From: Poriferisodalis sp964484385
GTDB taxonomy: Bacteria; Actinomycetota; Acidimicrobiia; Acidimicrobiales; Poriferisodalaceae
Reading direction: 5' to 3'
DNA length: 64,000 bases
NCBI GenBank assembly: GCA_964484385.1
Contig: CAZAFV010000006.1
Span: forward strand, 13,049-77,048
Shown piece after piece: positions 62,037-64,000 of this stretch. Positions within the stretch are counted from its first letter, which is position 1, and each line of letters starts with the position of its first letter. The notes beneath the pieces are model-generated. The model ran no database searches and was not told the DNA's origin. It was given only the letters and a program-made list of their open reading frames with translations. The position numbers and the translations under genes were made by a program.

Positions 62037-62870
62037 TCAGGGCGAAGCGAGTTCCCCGAGACGCTCGGGAACCCCTGCCAGGCTGCCGCTGTACACGTTC
62101 AGCTCGTCGCCGCGTGCGAAGCCTGCGAGCGTGATGGCCGCGGCCCGCGCCGACTCGATGGCCAGCGAGCTGGGCGCGCTGACAGCGATGAGCGTGCCGA
62201 TCCCAGCCGCCCACGCCTTCTGCACCATCTCGAAACTGGCCCGACCGCTCACGAACAGGGCCATTGCGCCGGCATCGTCACGCCCGTCGAGGAGTCGCCT
62301 CCCGATCACCTTGTCGACTGCGTTATGGCGCCCGATGTCCTCGCGCAGCACATCGATACGGCCCTCGGCGTCGAAGGTGGCGGCGGCATGCAGCCCACCG
62401 GTGCGGCCGAACATCTCCTGCGCATTGGGCACTGCAGCCATGGCAGCGTGCACGGCGTCGACACTGAATTGACGGGTGCCCACCAGCGGTCCCAGGCGGG
62501 CGGCCATGTCGGTGATGGTGGTGCTGCCGCAGATCCCGCAGGCGGCGCTGACGTTGCCGAGACGGGGCGTCGGCACCGGCGCCTTGCCGCCGGTCTCCAC
62601 CGTGACGACGTTGTATTCGAACTCGGCCGCAGGACCCTCGCCGCAGTAACGCACCCCCGTCACTGCCGCATCACCGAGCAGCCCGTCGCCTGCGCAGAAC
62701 CCCGCCGCCAACTCGTAGTCGTGGCCGGGGGTGCGCATGGTGGTGGCCACCATGTGCCCGTCGAGGCGGATCTCGAGCGGCTCCTCCACCACGACCTCAT
62801 CGGGCGACCGCCGCCACTCGCCCTGCCGCAGCCGGTCCACCAGCACCCGCATCGTGCGCCCCCGCCGCAT
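62037..62870 (-). CDS. fdhD: Formate dehydrogenase accessory sulfurtransferase FdhD
   Basis: A 277-residue protein that carries sulfur to the molybdenum/tungsten cofactor of formate dehydrogenases. The sulfur-handling Cys pair is in ACGICGS near residue 115, and the signature LREDIGRHNAVDK follows. No formate dehydrogenase structural gene is in the window. The start could be the ATG at 62870 or one six codons in; the latter has CGGGGGCG before it. Confidence 0.9.
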   Translation of the reverse strand: MRRGRTMRVLVDRLRQGEWRRSPDEVVVEEPLEIRLDGHMVATTMRTPGHDYELAAGFCAGDGLLGDAAVTGVRYCGEGPAAEFEYNVVTVETGGKAPVPTPRLGNVSAACGICGSTTITDMAARLGPLVGTRQFSVDAVHAAMAAVPNAQEMFGRTGGLHAAATFDAEGRIDVLREDIGRHNAVDKVIGRRLLDGRDDAGAMALFVSGRASFEMVQKAWAAGIGTLIAVSAPSSLAIESARAAAITLAGFARGDELNVYSGSLAGVPERLGELASP

Positions 62871-62930
62871 CCGGTCAGGGTACCGGCACCCCCCGCACGG
62901 CTCAGTCAGACATCGGGTGCGGGCGCGAAA

Positions 62931-62955
62931 CGGCCCGGGTGGGGGACCCGGGCCG
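62931..62955 (-). terminator. Hairpin terminator after groEL
   Basis: A perfect 10-base GC stem (62931-62940 with 62946-62955) closes a 5-base loop. Read in the groEL direction it is followed by TTTCG. It lies 46 bases past the groEL stop and before fdhD. The T-run is short, so it may work as a weak terminator. Confidence 0.5.
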
Positions 62956-63001
62956 GTTCGATTGGGTTGGGCTGTTCTTTGGGGGTTTGGGGAGGCTTCC
63001 G

Positions 63002-64000
63002 CTAGAAGTCCATGTCCGGCATGCCGGGAGCACCGCCGCCCGAGTCGGGCTCGTCGCAGATCACAGCCTCGGTGGTGAGGAACAGCGCAGCAATCGACGA
63101 GGCGTTCTGCAGCGCCGACAGCGTCACCTTGGCAGCGTCGATCACGCCCGCCGCAACCAGGTCCTCGTACTCGCCGGAGGCAGCGTTGAGGCCCATGGAA
63201 CCGTCGAGCTCGCGCACCCGGCTGACCACCACGCCGCCTTCGAGGCCGGCATTCTCGGCGATCTGCTTCAGCGGTCCGGCCAGCGCGCGCTCCACGAGCC
63301 GCGCACCGGTGGACTCGTCGCCGTCGAGGCCGTTTGCAACAGAGCGCACCGCTTCTTCGGCACGCACCAGCGTGACACCGCCGCCGGCCACCACACCAGC
63401 CTCAATGGCCGCCTTGGTGGTGCTGACCGCGTCCTCGATGCGGTGCTTCTTCTCCTTCAGCTCGACCTCGGTGGCCGCGCCGACACGCAGCACCGCCACG
63501 CCGCCGGCCAGCTTCGCCAGCCGTTCCTGCAGCTTCTCGCGGTCGTAGTCGGAGTCGGTGTTCTCGATCTCGTTCTTGATCTGCTCGATCCGGCCGCGCA
63601 CCTCGGACTCGTCGCCGGAGCCCTCGATGATGGTCGTCTCGTCCTTGGTGACGACCACGCGCCGGGCTGTGCCCAGCAGGTCGAGCGTGGTGTTCTCCAG
63701 CTTGAGGCCGACGTCCTCGCTGATGACCTGGCCGCCGGTCAGGATGGCCATGTCGGCCAGCATCGCCTTGCGACGATCGCCGAACCCAGGGGCCTTCACG
63801 GCCGCCGAGCGGATCGTGCCGCGGATCTTGTTGACCACCAGCGTGGCGAGGGCCTCGCCCTCGACGTCCTCGGCGATGATCAGGAGCGGCTTGCCCATCT
63901 GGGTGACCTTCTCGAGCACCGGCAGCACGTCGCGGACCGCGGAGATCTTGCCCTGCATGAACAGCAGGTAGGCGTCGTCGAGCACGGCTTCCTGCGAGTC
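63002..64000 (-). CDS. groEL: Chaperonin GroEL, 3' part (runs off the window)
   Basis: The last 333 codons of a 60-kDa chaperonin subunit; the start lies beyond base 64000. Typical segments are AAVKAPGFGDRRKAML, KLAGGVAVLRVGAATE and EAGVVAGGGV. The visible part holds the later apical, intermediate and C-terminal equatorial domains. The C-terminus is GGGAPGMPDMDF, the type without a GGM repeat and without a His-rich tail. Folding of cytoplasmic proteins with GroES is expected. Confidence 0.95.
   Translation of the reverse strand, partial: DSQEAVLDDAYLLFMQGKISAVRDVLPVLEKVTQMGKPLLIIAEDVEGEALATLVVNKIRGTIRSAAVKAPGFGDRRKAMLADMAILTGGQVISEDVGLKLENTTLDLLGTARRVVVTKDETTIIEGSGDESEVRGRIEQIKNEIENTDSDYDREKLQERLAKLAGGVAVLRVGAATEVELKEKKHRIEDAVSTTKAAIEAGVVAGGGVTLVRAEEAVRSVANGLDGDESTGARLVERALAGPLKQIAENAGLEGGVVVSRVRELDGSMGLNAASGEYEDLVAAGVIDAAKVTLSALQNASSIAALFLTTEAVICDEPDSGGGAPGMPDMDF

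Overview
This window comes from a high-GC chromosome. The content fits an actinobacterium, probably of the class Acidimicrobiia: an LLM-class F420-type oxidoreductase, a coproporphyrin-route HemQ, actinobacterial HelD, duplicated FtsX permeases, DoxX, PAC2 and FdhD, with TGA used normally as a stop. The taxon is inferred from gene content and protein style, not from a marker-gene comparison. Genes are tightly packed. Many neighbours share 1-nt (TGATG) or 4-nt (ATGA/GTGA) stop-start junctions, so most of the window consists of translationally coupled operons.

Layout. 1-9.7 kb: a carbohydrate-type catabolic locus with an ABC importer (permease, single-NBD ATPase and, 7 kb away, a lipoprotein binding protein), a sugar epimerase/dehydratase-like SDR, a DapA/NanA-family aldolase, a zinc MDR dehydrogenase, a second SDR, a neutral-ceramidase-domain hydrolase and an IclR regulator. 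A shared 17-nt palindrome resembling GTTCGGCATTGCCGAAC lies before each transcription unit, so the three units look like one IclR regulon. 9.68-9.95 kb: a terminator and tRNA-Arg(CCT). 10-13.7 kb: an SRPBCC - sulfatase/DJ-1 fusion - TetR operon. 13.9-18.6 kb: an LLM oxidoreductase and a NIPSNAP-like protein converge on an HpaB-type monooxygenase - AA_synth (DUF1185) - enamidase-like amidohydrolase operon, suggesting degradation of an aromatic or N-heterocyclic compound. 18.7-22 kb: a DM13 protein, DsbB and an MFS exporter. 22-27 kb: enoyl-CoA hydratase, HtrA protease, an acyl-CoA-kinase-like phosphotransferase, 3-hydroxyacyl-CoA dehydrogenase and a B12-binding mutase subunit.

27-42 kb: a class III cyclase/AAA/TPR signalling protein, an ABC exporter (ATPase plus two duplicated FtsX permeases) and a large Lhr helicase. 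42-49 kb: an operon hemE - hemY - lnt - helD - CDGSH protein; its Lnt has Ser where the catalytic Cys is expected. 49-53.4 kb: an envelope-glycosylation-like locus (GT4 glycosyltransferase interrupted by an in-frame TGA, two methyltransferases, an alpha/alpha-toroid protein, GtrA). 53.5-64 kb: DoxX, a GNAT, an internally shortened PAC2 protein, GlnD, an unknown protein, LarE, a DmdC-like acyl-CoA dehydrogenase, HemQ, FdhD and the 3' part of groEL, which runs off the right edge.

The most interesting non-gene signals are the IclR operator set and a family of about 97-bp intergenic hairpin elements, with two close copies and one diverged copy in this window. No CRISPR array, insertion sequence, prophage or rRNA gene was seen.
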